A DNA stretch of 64,000 bases from Crotophaga sulcirostris (GCA_013397455.1 VYZB01000279.1:1130806-1194805), one strand, 5' to 3'. Positions 1 to 14,900 are shown, counted from the first letter of the stretch. Program-made: numbers and translations. Notes: generated from the letters alone by a model not told the origin.

Positions 1-3000
1 CCAAGTTGATTTTAATAATAGCCTACTTAATTCAAATCAAAATGTGCTTGGAACTTGAAGCCTTCAGACCAATTTTGGAGCTGACACTAGGCCTACCCAG
101 CGTGATGATGCTGACGTCAAGTCTCCCTGAACATGACAATCAAAATAATACTCAGGCACAATAACTGCAGGAACTGAAGCTGGAAGAAATTCAACTCAAA
201 CCTAGACTATTTTTTTAATGGTGTCTGAACAGAGACACTCTATAGCAGCAAGGCATGTATATCAATTAACCCTGATTCTGTCATTGAAGAGAAAGAAAAA
301 AATCCATGAAGAGGTAGATACGTAGCTGACTCCCAGAGCAGGTTCACAGCACTGAAGTTTCCTACACTGAGTGCACAGAGAGCAGAGTTTCCCCACAAAG
401 AGCTCATCATTTCATCTGGTCTACAAATACTGGGGTACCTTCAGTGTCACCTAAATAATCCTGACATCCTATGACTTCAACCTCATGCCTTGCATAAAGG
501 ATATAGTACGAAAGCCATAAGCAAACAAAGGTAAAGTGCTGTTTCAGCCTTTGGAAGGGCATTTCCTAACCACCTCCTATTAGCACACCGCTTTGATTTG
601 TCAGTAACAAAACATTGACAGGATTAAGTCGCTCTGCTAGAAGTGTATCAGCACAAGCTACAGAATATCCAGGATTCTGTTTGGCAGCAACGAGTCTAGC
701 TTCTGTATAAGCTGGAAATTCCTTAAAACAGAGGTTACTACACAAGCAAACTTAAGTTTTCTGCTGTACTTTTTTATTGCTGTACTACCAATTTATTTGA
801 ACTCATGCATATTCCAAGCAGACTGGGGAGAGATCCAAAGCCAATAGGTACAGAAGTAATTTTTTATGCCTGTGACCCTTCACTTTTTTTTTTTATCTTG
901 TTTTGCTTCCTGTGTCCTTAAGAGCAAACTGTACTTTCACCTAGGGCTCTGAGTTGAGGAGCATTTACTGTTACTCATTTAGGGCAATCCTAAAAAACCT
1001 CCTCCTTATTACACTACCGTGAAGCAATTTACTGGTTAGAGCCTCCTGCTGCCTTGTCAATCTTTTCCTTAGTTGAGAAATGTACATTATCTAGAACTGC
1101 CCTGACTTGTAGAATGCTGAAGAATGGTCTTAGACACTAAGCTACTAACAAGATCTTGTTATCCTAATGTGTCACCAGAATTGCTTCAACAACCCTTGTG
1201 ACTCCTTCCCATTATGTTTGCCATGACAGCTCTTGTTTTGTTCCTGAAATGATACCGAGACATATACATGCCTACAGTACATGCATAGTACCTAACCATA
1301 GTACTTAACCCCTCCTTAGATAGTTCTTGAAACACAGAGAACCAAAACCAATCAATTGCTGTTGTAGGGAATGAAACAGAAACTGATATACAAGCACAGA
1401 TCTACAACTAACTCAAATCATCTTCACTGGGTTACCCAATACTAAGCTGTACTAATACCTCCTAGTTGAAGATTTCTTCCCATTACTTAAGGGATGGCTG
1501 TTCAGGTTCAGGCAATGATCCCTGTGCTTGGAAACTAAGCTACAAGTCTTGTTAAAGGCAGAGTAAAAAGGGGGAGAAGGAATTGAGAGATTAAGCAAAA
1601 ATTTTATAATTTGCCTTTTTTGGGATCTGTCTCTAGGGGATGAAAGACAACTCCAAAGAGTAAAATACTTTTACGTTTGTGTTTTCTGTTTAACACAATT
1701 ATTCTACAAAGCTAGTATTAAGATGAAGAGAAATTTAATTACCTTATTCCTATTGTGAAGGATGAAATTAGCATGTCCATAACAGGACAAAATATTTCCA
1801 GGTCATCATTAGTCTGTGTGAAGAAAGATACTCAATGAAATGGCAGTGGATGTGACCTTGAGCACAACTCTGGATTCGAAATCAGGAAAGGAAAGGAAAG
1901 GTGGTGGTGAGGAACAGCAAGATGAGAATCAAAAATACTGCAAATTAGACCTTGGAGCATTTGCCCATGAAGGCTGAGGCTGTCATGAATGACCAGGATG
2001 TAAAGTCAGACAAGTAGAGGAAAGAAAAAATATTAAGAAATTTCTGTCATTCGCATGCCCTCTTTCAGTCAGCAAAATTTGAGGTTGCAGTGAAAAATAA
2101 AGGAATAGCAGTGTTTGAACTGCTGGACAGCAGAAAGGAACAGCTCTTCAATACTACCCCAGTGGACTCTACAGTCTCAAGGATCCAGAAATCTTCCTGC
2201 CACACTGAGGGGCGTGTCACAGTTGCACTAGATACCAGACTCATGGAATACAGACCAAAGACAGCATGCAAGTAGCTACCAGCTTTGAGGGACACAACTC
2301 GTGACCTACTGCATTTCACTGCTTCTGCCCATGCTGTGCAGAAGCCCACCAGACCATCACCAGCAAGAATACAGTGTTGCCCCTGGCAGCACAATACTGC
2401 CTGCACCACTCAGCTCCAGTACAGATTCTTGCAGAGTGATCCCAATTCCCTCTGGGACCCAATGTGTCCCAGCAGTGAAGACTCACTGCAACCACAGATG
2501 ACTTCTCTAGTAAGCCTAGAGCTTCATTCCCTACAGGAAACAGAGTAGGGTACAGACCACACTTAGGGTACCCTTTAACACTCAATACTACAGGTAGGTA
2601 GTGCACAAAGTGGTGGAAGACAATCTTTCTATAATCAGCAACCTTCCACTGCAAACATTGAGCCACAGTGCTTCAAGATTTTTACTAACTGGAACACAAC
2701 ATTTTAAGCATTTTTTTTTTCTTTTGTTTAAATACAAGAAGACTGCCCCCACCCTGGTGCCAGCATTTCACATATTTGCACTAAGGACACATACATATGG
2801 AACGCTTAGGCATAACAGGGCTGCAATAACAACACAGCAACATCTTTGTGCTGAACACATGGGCGATTTTGCTGTAGACAGGCAGGTTTCTTGGGATGTT
2901 CCACCCTTCCTGCTTGCTGAAGCTGGGTGGATCAGCCCCTGGTCTGCATTGCTAAAAAAAGAGAAGGCTGGTACAGGGAGCTGGGCTAACAAAGCATTTG

Positions 3001-4030
3001 GGTGGGGAGACAGAATCAAACAGTGCTGGTGACAGCTAAGTTTCTCAGGCCGTGCCTGCATATTACAGTCTTGATATCTCCCTTACCTGTGAAGAGATGA
3101 AACTCTCCAACTTCAGTGGAAGGGGTCTCTGTCTCTTATAAATCATCTCTGCAATGCACTGACACTGCAAGGCAGCACACGCTCAGGGAGCCAGGCCACC
3201 ACACTCCAGCACACAGCAACTACAAGGGAAGAAGATTTGGCGGTGATAGATGATTGCCAAGAGAAGGAATGCAATGGAAAACTATTCTTACACGAGAAGT
3301 GAAAAACCTAGACAGGACAGAGCACAAAGTCTATTTTAAAAGGACATGGAAGACAAGAGCTAGACAATCAAAATCTGCTTGGGTCGTTATTCCACTATGA
3401 GACTTGGCCGGAATTAAACAGCCGCAGTGTGAACACCAACCCACCCTGTGGAATAACAGCCACAAACTACATGGCAAGCTACGCATTTTTCCTGGAAACA
3501 GCCATACTTTGACATTGCACCTTCTGCAGTCATTTTGTTTATGACATTTTAAGTGCTCTTTGTGTGGCAGTACCCACATTCTGAAAGACAAAAGTTTCAG
3601 TGGTAGAGGGGAAACTTTCCTTGGCTGGTTTCAGGGGATTAGAGAGAGAAGAGTATCTTTCTTTTCTATCTGAGATGTCCTCTTGGGTCCGACACACAGG
3701 ACTTGGGCAGACCCTCACCCTTCCTAAGCAGCAGCTCGAGCCTGTGCATGATGCAGATGTCAGCACAGGCATAGAGCTATCTTGTGGCACCTTTTTTTTT
3801 GAAGAAAGAGGCAGAAGACCTGGTCCAGCAGCACCTGACTGCTAGGCTAAGGGAGATGGGTTGGTGTGTGGGGATTTGATACCTGTGACTGTCAGCTACT
3901 AGGAGACATACCATGAGTGTGTCAACGTTTGAAGTATGGCTGATAGTAAGAGAGTTTCTCCCTCTCTCTGTGGCCACAGATGTTGGAAATTTCAGTTTTC
4001 ATTATCAAATGGATTCATTCTTGTCTAACT
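1..4030. other. no gene recognised (intergenic or intronic, AT-rich)
   Basis: Reading frames here are short and resemble no family I know, and none is framed by convincing splice sites with a conserved protein. I also looked for trypsin-family motifs, because TMPRSS11 genes flank YTHDC1 in mammals, and found none. A diverged exon could be missed by eye. Confidence 0.5.
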
Positions 4031-4630
4031 GACAATATTATCTTAACACATTGTTACAAATCAACTGGAAATAAGTTCAGGTTACCCTGGAATACACTTC
4101 AAGTATTCTCCCTCAAAGTTCAGCACTGTTGGAGGTAAACTAATTCCCAGATATGACCAGGTTGGAAAGTGCTGTTTATACCTTAAATAATCCTGGATCT
4201 TTACATTGAGAGCAACCTGTGAGGGACACTGCTAAAGTCATTCAGGTTTCAATTTGCATCACAACCAAAGGCTTTCTCCTGGTAGGCACGTAAGTACAAA
4301 TTTCTATTTATCTACACAAACAGCTCCAAGATTTTTTTGAAAGAAAGAGTTAGCTCTATGTGAACACCTTAGAGAGTCCTATGTTTGAACACGGAAGTTT
4401 GCCTTTCAAATGTACCCATCATTAATGGGCGGTTAGAATGGCAAGGGACAAGTGTTGTGAGGTGGTCCTGCAAGGAGCTAAGACTAAGGAGAGATGACTA
4501 ACAGTCAATTCACCACATTAGCTAGCTACCAATTATCTGCTAAACTGTATTAACTAGTCAAATGCCAATTCCAGGGTAACCTGAACTTATTTCCAGTTGA
4601 TTTGTAACAACATGTTAAGATAATATAATC
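4031..4630. mobile_element. 600-bp element framed by a 63-bp inverted repeat (non-autonomous DNA transposon candidate)
   Basis: Bases 4031-4093 are the reverse complement of 4568-4630 with about 59 of 63 positions identical. Mismatches are confined to two dinucleotides, CA/TT at arm positions 3-4 and CA/TG at positions 19-20. The arms contain TATTATCTTAACA near the outer edge and CAGGTTACCCTGG near the inner edge. The 474-bp interior has no open frame. Long terminal inverted repeats around a non-coding core suggest a MITE-like DNA transposon. The exact ends and the target-site duplication are unclear: a TA (mariner-like) or TTAA (piggyBac-like) target can be proposed from the arm sequence, but neither is proven. 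Two inverted copies of another repeat are the alternative. Confidence 0.55.
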
Positions 4631-7600
4631 TTGCTTTGTGCTGTGATGGGACAGAAACAAATATGCAGTCAACATGACTCAACTGAGCTTACCATGTCAA
4701 ACAAAAGCAATCCACAGGTCACCCCTTCTTCCGGCGTCTCCAACAATCGTTCCTGTAACTCTAGGGTGCGGCAACTTTGCAGCATTACCAGCAGTTCACT
4801 ATTAACCCCTTCCCCAATCCTGAAGGGAAATACACTAAAAGAAAAAAAAAAAAAGAAAACCTAAGAGACCTGTTAACTATCAATCTTTTCTTCCCTGCTT
4901 CTCCCCTCCATATCCTGCACCTTTATGGTCATCCTCAGAAATAGCCCCAGGACTAGTTTATTTAAATTGTATGTAACCTCTCCTAATTAATGTTGGAAAG
5001 AGGTGGAGCTGCTGTTGTAACAGCAAGAGGTAGTCTGTCACTAGCCGCAAGATTTAAGATAAAAACCTAAGAGGCAGAATTCTCCCACACACTCTATCAA
5101 GGCCTGACAAAAATCTAAATATAATCATTGCAAGGAAATGTAAGCTCATGTTGCTCTACTCCAAGAGTAATGTTTGCCAGTAACATGGAAAACTCAATTG
5201 TGTGAGGAATGAAGACTCATTTATATAATTTGATCTACTAGGTCTCCATCAAACATTCCTAACCATTAAGCAAAGCAGGCTGCTTTGTTCTAACCATAAC
5301 CTATGACTTAAGTAGCATATATTACACTGTTTTATATTCCTGATAAAGGTCTCCACCTTAATCTTGAAGACCAGTCTTCCTTGACCTTCACCTTAGCTCC
5401 ACTTCTGGTGACAATTGCACTTCTTCCCTCTGTAGATCCCTGGTTTTAAAGTGACAACTTGATTATCAACTACATTCAGTTGCACCTCCATGATGGAGAA
5501 GACTAACTGCTACTGCCAGTACATACATCTAAGACAGGGGTCACTAAAAAGCCCACTGAAAGTGAAATGGAAAATCAAAATATGCTTTGGTTGAAAGCTG
5601 CTTCACTAGGATCTAGATTCCAACCTTCTAAAACTTTAATCAACTTCTGTATGGAAAAGAAAACCAGAATCATTTCGCTGCTTGCAATGGCATGTTACTA
5701 AGGTGTGAAACATATTATATCTAAACATATTTAATAACAAAGGGTATTTTATTTCTTTTCAGTTCTTCATGCTCTTTCCAGAAAGTGAAGCCAAACAATG
5801 TAAACCTGTCATGAATAAGAAAGTCACCTGGCTCCAGCTGGGAAAGCACAAGGATTGATTGTTGCTGGAGTCTATAATCTCAACACCGGAACTGGTCTCT
5901 GATCAGGGGACTATTCAGTGTACTGTTTTTAATCAGTTTGTATTTTCTGATATCTGTCAACATTTCTACACACCTGTAGTCAGAACAAGCCTCACGCTTC
6001 CTCAAGAAAAAGGAAGTACCTCCTCTCAGATTTTCTTCCTTAAGATAAACGCGACACACAGGCAGAGATATCACACTGGGGAAGAGTTAGGGGAAACCCA
6101 CACTAACTTCACTAGGTCAGAAATTGTGCTGACCTAGACAACACTGTACATCATCTGCCCTTTCCCCAGACCATTGAAGAGGTTGCTTCCACCTATTGCA
6201 GTATGTGCAGCCACAGACTTGCCTTGTCCAGGACAGGGATACCCACTTGGATGCCAGAGTCCCATAACGAGATCAGCATGGAAACGCAGTCAACTATGTA
6301 CACAGCCTAACAATCTCATTCCTAGCATCATTTAGAAGAGCTACTAATGACCAAAGGATTATTGCTATCATTCTAATTTTCAGCTATCATGCCCTAAAAT
6401 GAACAGAGCCAATACGAATTCAAAACAATTGAATATAAGCATTTACAACATGAAATTGTAAAGTGCCTTTACCAAAAACACTCTGCTTCGTCTCCATGCA
6501 CTAGTGAGACATGACTTAACCATCTACCAGCTTTAAGTTCCAGCACTTGGAAAATGATTAGACAATGCAAATATTACAGGCATTTAGTGAAATTAAAATT
6601 AATGAGTTTACTGTGGGTTTTTACACAGTTCACAATTACTGCCTTGCTGCAGGATATGAATGTGACAAACGGCTTTGTAATATTCATGAAAAATATAAAG
6701 TAGTTGACTATCCAGGTTTAAATAACAGGCCAGTTCTGGGCTGACATCACTCTTACTTGTAACTAGAGGGAATTTGTCTCCAGCTGTGGTAACACTGCAG
6801 AAGTCCTCAGCATGTTGCAAAGCAATCAGGAAATGGGTCATAAAACCAAGGATCTCCCAAGGACATAACCTCCTGCACAACAGGCATTGCCCAATAAAAG
6901 CAAGCTCCTACATTAGTTAAACCTGGATTGCCATAAGGTACAACATGTTCTGGTTTACTGAACTTGCATTAAGATGACTGCATTACAAAGCTGCAGAGGA
7001 AAAGAGAAAGATCAAGCAACAAGCATATCCTTACAGGATATCCCACAGAATTCCTCCTGAAGTGATCTGATCATTGGACTATACCCACTTCTAGTATTTC
7101 CATTTTTCTTTCGAACTACAAGTGAAGTAGAAGATCTACTTTTAGATCTGTACCGGACTGGTATCATAGCCATCCTATTTGGTATGGGAAGAAAAAAATA
7201 CCACAGCCTGGTTTCCTATGGGAAAAAGTCTTCTGTGATCACTCTTCTTCTGTATTTACCCTCAGCAGTTTGATGCCACCAGATGTTTAATGAAAGGAAG
7301 GTGGTAGTCACACCCCTACTGAGAGAAAGTCTAGAATTTGAATGCAGGTCTTCTAGATACCAGGGACCCCTCATAAGCAAGGTGATCAATGACACAGCCA
7401 ACACCACTGACCCACTGATGGAAAAACAGTCAGATAAAGACCCTTACAAATCCCAATTCCAGTCACACTGCACACAGCTTGTGTTTTGAGAAGGCAGCAA
7501 AAATGCTGACCTTGGCTCTGTGTTCAGTGCTAGCCTTCTGGACAGCCAGCCAGCAGGAGCTAGGACAGGAGTTATTGCTTCACAGCTAAAACCTCCAAGA

Positions 7601-9334
7601 ATTAAGCAAAAGCCCCTAGTTTCTTAATCCACTAATAGTGCCTAGCTTCTAATTACGAAGAAAGCCAAATTTTACTCTCTAGTACAATAGCAGAAGGAAA
7701 TGACAGCATAACGTTCCTTGCCAGCAGGTTCTCACGAAGCCAGCATCTATGTACCCCAGGCTAGCTGGGGCTGCCAAGCACCCTGCTTGCACGCTGTCTG
7801 CTGCCACCTGTAATAAGTCTCACCTGGTGAGATTGCCTCCCTAGCTGCACTTGTCTAGACATCTCTTGAGTTGCAAGCTCTGCAGAAATTTAAGATACTT
7901 TTCTTCTCAAAAAGACAAGTTTTACTAGAACCTAAACTAACTTTTTAGGCAGGAAAAGCCAAGTGCCCATGCAAAATGCATTAATAAAAAAAGGCTCTTC
8001 TAAAAGACTCTCATCCTTTTGCAGGTTTCATTCTAGTCACTCTAGTGGGTTTCTGGATTGCAGCAAACCCTTTACAAACCCTCCCCCAAGGAAGTTGCTC
8101 TTCCCATCACAAGAGGTCTGGCCACCTGCTCCCCAACTCTGTAGCACCTCCCCATCAGTGGCAGGCTCCCTGGGCTCTGGCACACCTTTTGCCACTTAAC
8201 AATCAGAAATTACACCCCAAGCATTAGGTGTCATGCCTTTGTACTGTTGCCCTCTTTCTTTTGGGAAAACCAAACTTCATGTTGTCCCTGTTGCCTTGAA
8301 ACCGCCTGTATTTGTGTACTCAACCTAACTCCATTCATTTAAGAGTTTTAAATTCACTGCCTGAATTAAACTACCTGGATGTGATGTGATCTGCTTAATT
8401 ACATAGGAACTGAAACCCACACCTCTCACCAACATTTCCATAAGTGCTCTAAGATGGTTGAGCCACAAAATCGGGCCCACGTGCTCTTGCACACTAAAAG
8501 GGCAGCTAAGAACCAAGAGGTCTCCATAACCTAGGAATGTCTATTCCAAGGAGGGACAGCTGTCCTCCAGACTTCCAAGATGATGCAACAACATTGATCC
8601 AACCAACCCTGAAGGTTCCTGGCTTCCTCAGTGTCACAGCCTCCTTGTCAGACAGACACTAGGAGATAGTTATTTAAACTGAGGTGAGTACACATCCTGA
8701 AGCCACATCTCAAGATTATAGGCATTACAAGCAGAATAAGTGGAACTGAATAAGTTGAAGTGAGTAGCTCAGATACTGAAAATTTTTAAATGCTTTTGCC
8801 CTACACAACAGCTTGAAAAAATAGAATTTAAGTTGACTTTGGTTGTAAGAAAAAAATAGAGAAGCCTTAAAATTGAAGCAATCCAGCATCGTCAGAATGA
8901 CCTTGAGCAAAAGAAAAAAAAACTTCACACTTCTTTTGATCCCAAAGCAAAGTTAATTTTGCTGTTCTTTGGATTGTCAACTTTTTATCTAATATGCCCA
9001 CATTTGAAGCAACTATAATACTCCAGCAAGCCATAATTATAATAATTAGCCTATCATATACACATAATTAACGTTTCTACTTCAGTACTCTGAGGAAGAA
9101 GAACTAACATGTTGTTACATGATACAAATTTGAAGAGGACTTCAAAAGTAGCAGTTAGTTGGCTATAAAATAAAACAGGAGGCAATTAAAAGAGCTTAAC
9201 TCATTGCAGAGGCTACTATCACAAAAGAGTACACTTTGCCTGTTTGGGATGGAGTTTTTCATAGTAACTTCTGAAACAAAATGTCCAACATACAGCTGGC
9301 TAAACACATAATGCAGTGGGTGGGCAACTGTATA
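4631..9334. other. no gene recognised
   Basis: AT-rich sequence with only short frames of unremarkable composition. No CR1 3' end or other clear repeat was seen. Confidence 0.45.
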
Positions 9335-9545
9335 ATGGGTCAGGTTCAAAGGGCCTTAGTAAATGGGGTTACATTGGGCTGGTGGCCAGTCACTAGTGGG
9401 GTTCCACAGAGATTTATTTTAGGGCCACACTCTTTAATGTCTTCATAAATTACATGGATGCAGGGCTTGAAGATTTAATAACTAAGTTTGCGGATGATGT
9501 GAAACTGGGGGAGCTGTTGAGACTCTTGAGTCCCTACCTGAGGAG
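9335..9545 (+). mobile_element. CR1 LINE fragment, reverse transcriptase region
   Basis: The stretch reads like the reverse-transcriptase part of CR1 ORF2 on the plus strand. It has the typical sequence for a short loop before the catalytic motif, then a frame encoding KFADDVKLG around 9485-9515, an F/YADD polymerase motif with a changed first residue. It is frameshifted and truncated at both ends, so it is a dead 5' piece separated from any 3' tail. CR1 is the dominant avian LINE. Confidence 0.75.
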
Positions 9546-11848
9546 TCCCAGACCTGCAAAAGTGCCCTAAAAATGTAATATTAAATCCTATATCAGAAAC
9601 AAGCAGATAAGTGGAGCTTGTGACCCAAGGGTGCTGACAAACTCAAAAGAAACCCTGCAGATTAAATTAGATCTGTGCGTTATGACTCATCTGAATAACT
9701 GCCTAGCAGGCTGTGCCTGAAAGAAAATCATCTCAGCATGCAAGAATTTCTGCACCTGGGTCAGAGAAGGTGAGCTGTACTTAGTTGCCTTGCTTCGCAG
9801 CAGAATTTGTCAGTGCCTTGCAGAGAAAGTCAGGTGGCAGAGGAAGAGCAGAAAAAAGACAGAACAAGTGGTAGTTCACAGTACGGCTGTAATGAGCTGT
9901 AGAAGCAGATTGGTCCAACAACCAACAGAGAGAGGACCAAGGCTGAGAAGAAAACAATAAGCAATATTTGATCCGCATCAACACAGAGCTGTATGAATAA
10001 GTTTGACAAGTAGATGTTCCCAGACAACATCTGACAGGCTAAGTCAAATGTTTAATCCTTTTCTGGAGTGAACCACCATTGCCTGCATCTCAAATCTCTT
10101 CTATTCCATTTCATCACCTAATCTCACAACTCCTCCTCTCTGGGACAGCCCCTATGAAGGCACAGGAGTTGCCCAAGGCCTCTCCTGCTACTTCTGACAC
10201 ATGTGCTGTCTCCTTGAAAAATCACTGCTTTTCAGTAAGGCTTATCAAGCCCCACAGGAAGCCTTGCCACACAACTGGCACCACAGCTTCCAGTAGCAGG
10301 ACTCAATCATTAAGGGTTAGCTCACGTACATTATTCAGCTAAAGTACTGTACCACAAATGCACACCGTACAAGGAAAGGGAGTCATCCACATTGTACTCT
10401 GGTTGAAAATGGTGGGTATTTTGGGGGAAGGTAGGGGAGGCGTACGCGTAATTGGGGTAAAATTAAAGGTTCCAAATGTGTACAAGCCCTTCAGGACATA
10501 ACTTAAAATATTATTAGTTTGAATGATTCTAGAGACTGAGATGTGCTCTCTCAAATAAGAAACAATTTTTGAATCCAGTTCGTGGATAATTTCCTGAGAA
10601 GGATGAACAATTTCTTTGAGTTTCAACATTTTGGTGCTTAAAGAAAACTTACTGAAACTTCAAACACATGCAATCCTGTCAACACTGATTCAATTCAATG
10701 TTTTCCTTCCACCATTTCACCTCTTCCCATTTGCCTACTGCAGACAAGATACTTTCTGGTAATTTAGTTTCATTCCTTTAACATTTTTCGTAAGGGAAAG
10801 CACTGAAGTATGAATCCTACTTCTAAAGCTCAAAGGCAATACAATATTCACCCTTATGACATCTGAAAAAAAAATTTTCCAACCTGTTCTTCCAAGCTTC
10901 AGTTACAGATATTCTAAAGTTTCTGCAAAAAAAATCAATCCAGAGCATTTAAACTGTAGTTGAGCATGCCTGTGGTGGAGGAGGAATCAGAAGACCCACC
11001 AATATCCTTTCAGCTCCAGCTTCTATTATAGCTCTACAGTGTAACTATGCAACCTCATAGTTTTGCTATCTGACTCATGATTCCAAGCATCTGACAAGGG
11101 CAACACAGATAATTGTTTGATAAAAAAAGCAAACTCACACAGAAAACAAAACAAAACTGAAAATAATTGAAACGCCAGTCCAATGAAGCACAAGTTTTCC
11201 AGTGGCTCTAGAAACAGAAAAGCATTGTGGTTTAAAAATAAGGTGTGATACCAGATAACAGTGGTGATTCACCTGGAAGACAAGGAGAGTACAGAAGCAA
11301 GAGACAAGCCAAAACCTGCACTGTAATGACAACACACGGAGTCATAGCCTTAATAGCTCCTTTCGTACTGGAATGAGAGGTTAAGAACAGGGCAACCTGG
11401 CTTTCATGAGATCAAATTATAGGAAAAACTATATCCATCACAGAAGCAAAAACCACCACAAACACACATGGCAGCTTATCTACTGATAGCTATGTACACT
11501 GCAGCCATCCACAATCAAACACAGTAAGCCACTTTTTAAATCAGCACAGCTTTTGTAATTTGAACCAAGATTTTTATTCACAGCCATGAGTCTGACTATA
11601 AAGACTGGAAATGCACAGAGGGAACAATATTGGTATCAAAGGACTTTCCTCTCACAGTAGAACATGCATATATTTCTCAACTTGACCACTATCTACATGT
11701 TTATATGTGCAGAATGAGGCAGTAACTCCTTATGTAATTGCTCATGTCTATTTGGATATTGCCCCTTTTTTCTGAACAACAAAATATTTGGTCCCATTCT
11801 GCTGGCATTCATGTTTTTGGGGTCAAGAGATGGATACATACATAATTG
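9546..11848. other. no gene recognised
   Basis: Some of the first 200 bases may be diverged continuation of the CR1 fragment to the left. The remainder shows no recognisable coding or repeat signal. Confidence 0.4.
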
Positions 11849-11975
11849 GAGACTGGATGAGGCCCTCAGTGCCATGGTTTAGATGATGGGTTGGTGTTAA
11901 GTGTTGGGTTATAGGTTGGACTCGATCTCAGAGGTCCTTTCCAACCTTGCGATACTGTGATACTGTGATAACCTC
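11849..11975 (+). mobile_element. CR1 LINE 3' end
   Basis: This plus-strand CR1 tail runs through CAGTGCCATGGTTTAG and GGTTGGACTCGAT to the GAGGTCCTTTCCAACCTTG block. It ends in two copies of the 9-base unit ATACTGTGA, the family's short terminal repeat. It is 5'-truncated, as most CR1 insertions are. The same subfamily tail occurs at 57757-57950. Confidence 0.85.
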
Positions 11976-14900
11976 TATTCCCCTCCAAAAAAGGCCAGAC
12001 ATGCATGCTAAGCAAACATTTCTACAATTACAAAATTAATTGCATTTTTTCTTAGCTGCTTCCTGCCCTTCAATTCCCCTCAGATATTGCTTCTAATAGT
12101 CTAAAGCTCTGAGCAGCTGCTACTTTGAACTCGGTTTCTTAAAGAAAGACCATTAAGGCAGGCAGTGCCTGCCAAAGAACTCAGCAGGCTCTGAAATTTT
12201 AAGAGCTTCACTTGGTGTGAGAGGGAAGTCAGGTAGGAAAAGAGGCTACTGCCCCTATTAAAAGGCAGGCTTTTATGCTCACACCATCTCAGATACTGGA
12301 AACTCTGCTAAAGACAGATGGGTAACTGGGTTTTGATCTGATTAGGCTTCCCAAAGAACTACCTATTAACAGAAAACCCCTGACAAACTCAAACACAAGC
12401 TTCCTTCTTTTTCTAAAAAAGACTTCTCAGCAACACTATCTCAACGACTGTATGCAGTTTTTAATTAGACCTCCAAACCTGAACAGTTCTCTACAGCCAG
12501 AAACTACGCAGATGTTCAGAAGCATCAGCAGGCCAAAGGCCTCACTGTACTTGGCTCCAACAGCGAGAGCTGCAAAAGGTGACCTTTACAGGCTGGTACC
12601 TAAGCAGCACAAAGTGCTACCTCTCTCGCAATTCTTTTTTGAAAGTCTGTACTATCAGAAAGTAAAGCCTTCTGTGTTTCTTCCTCAGACAGGACAGAAT
12701 GGAGGAAAAATACACTGACATGAGACAGGGGAACCTGACACGTTCTCTCCATGATGTTATTCAAAGCTATCTGTCCATCATGCAGAGCTTTGAACTACAC
12801 TGCTGTCAATGGGTGTGAATACTTACTGTGCACAGAGCACTGCACACTATTTTTGTAACCAAAAATATGCCTTGGTTCACATCAGAGTGCTATTCATCTA
12901 TTTCAGGATAAGTTAAGGTAGGGCTATCTAGCTAATGATAGGGTCTATCATAGTACCAGGTAGACACCTAGTCTTGTCAAGCCTGTTCTTTAAACCCCTG
13001 TCTAATTGGGCTAGACAGTTTGTACCACACAGTAATTGTTCATACACTTCCAGTGAGATGACAACTAAGAAGAGAGCTGTACTTTTCAGCAACCATAAAT
13101 CACAGCTGACAGACGAAAATGAGAATACCAAATACATTCCTCACCTCTTCAGTGTAGTACAGCATATAATGTCCTAGTATAGGGCTCATTGGCAATAAAG
13201 AGCCAATTGTAACATGATTCAGCAAGGAACACAGGGGTATGCTTAACTTCAAATTTCTGCTTAGGATCTCACTGCTTCTGTAAGGCCTAGGCAGGAGCTT
13301 TCACAGTTCTTTAAATGCCTGGCTGAACACAGGTCAGGCAAATGCAAATGACAAAAATGGATCTGAGAACTACAGCTCAGGGACAACCTTAATTGTAACC
13401 TTACACTCTCTCAGAGTTTCCCAGGAAAACAGACACAGAAGAAGAAGAAAAATTTACAACTTAAAATATCACCCAGAACAAATCCTGCCATCTCCAGACA
13501 AGGTCTAGCTAGGCCAAGCACCACTTTCACACCAGTGATCTACAGTGGAACCTGTACTTCCTTTCCTCCAGCCATAACCACTGTAGACCACTTTCCCCCA
13601 GCAAAAAAAAATAAAATAGTTCATATTGGTCTGGGATCAAAACATGCATCAATGCAAGATGCTGCCACCTCCTGATTCAACAGGGGACTGACCCAGAAAA
13701 CCCACAAAGCTGTACCGAGTTGCACCTGGACAATACTCAACTGCTGCCAAAAAGGAACAGTCAAGTTTTCTCTGTGTTCATCCTGCCTCTTGAAAAGCCA
13801 TTTCAATTTATGTTCTGGTTGAGTTACACAGGGAAAAAAATGAAACTGTTTTCTTTTAGATTATCGATTTAAATCAGGTCAGTGATGACTGTGAAAACTG
13901 GGAACAGCACAATTGAAAGCAAGGGACAGGAAAGATAGAAGATAGGCAGGAGATAGCCAACACAACCTGCAGCAGAAATACACTGATCACCTCAGCTACA
14001 TCATCTAACCTTGCTCTTTAGGGGATTTAAAAAGATGAGTGACAGAAAAATAGTCTACTCTTTAAAGTGGAAGCATTCAAAAAAGGAAAATTGCAGTGAT
14101 GATTATGAAATGTAGATTTTTCAGATCTCTCTGCAAAACCAGAATCATTGGGACCACTCAACAAATTCCACTTTGTCCTAACTTGCTTGCCACTGAAGTG
14201 GCTATTCAACACTTTAGGGCCAGTTTGTCTCACAATAAGTACTTCCGAAAGCATTTCTCATGTTTCATCTATTTATTCATTCAGAAAAATCTCACCCTCC
14301 TTGAAACTCAGTACAAACAAATAGGTATCACCCTTAACATTATCAGCATGAGGATCACATTACCTAAGGGGAGAAGTGGGAAGAGGAAGAAGCCGGAAGG
14401 AAAGAAAACAGGAACACAAGGATGGGAAAAAGCAGCCAAACCTGTACCCTTTGGGAGACAGGGGGAAAACTTGTGGCTTCCAAGAACTTCAGTTTCCCTT
14501 TTCTTTCCCTGTCTCCTCCATCTTATTAAATTACTAATTAAAAATATATATTTTGAGTAATAACTATAGGGAATTTCCTGTTTACACAGCAGTAGCTCCA
14601 TGAGCCAATAAACTCAGTGGCCTGAAGTACCTGTCCTTGACACACTCAGGCCAGCATAGAATAATTACCTTGTAAACAGGAAGCAGCTACCAAGGCACAG
14701 GGAAGATATACCTCCGTGCTAGCACCTCCTGCAGCTCAAAGTGCAAATCAGAAATAAAATAAAATACAAATACTACTTTACAGCTATCTCCGCCAACAAC
14801 TGTTCGCCAGCACATTCTGCAGCTTTCTTTAAAAATCACAATTTTTATTTTTTTTTAATTGTAAACATTTTTCATGTGCTGATGCAGACAAAATACTTTC

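Noticed and set aside
14096..14560. 154-codon plus-strand frame
   Set aside because: Low-complexity, lysine-rich and phenylalanine-rich composition without a domain. An equally open frame overlaps it on the other strand.
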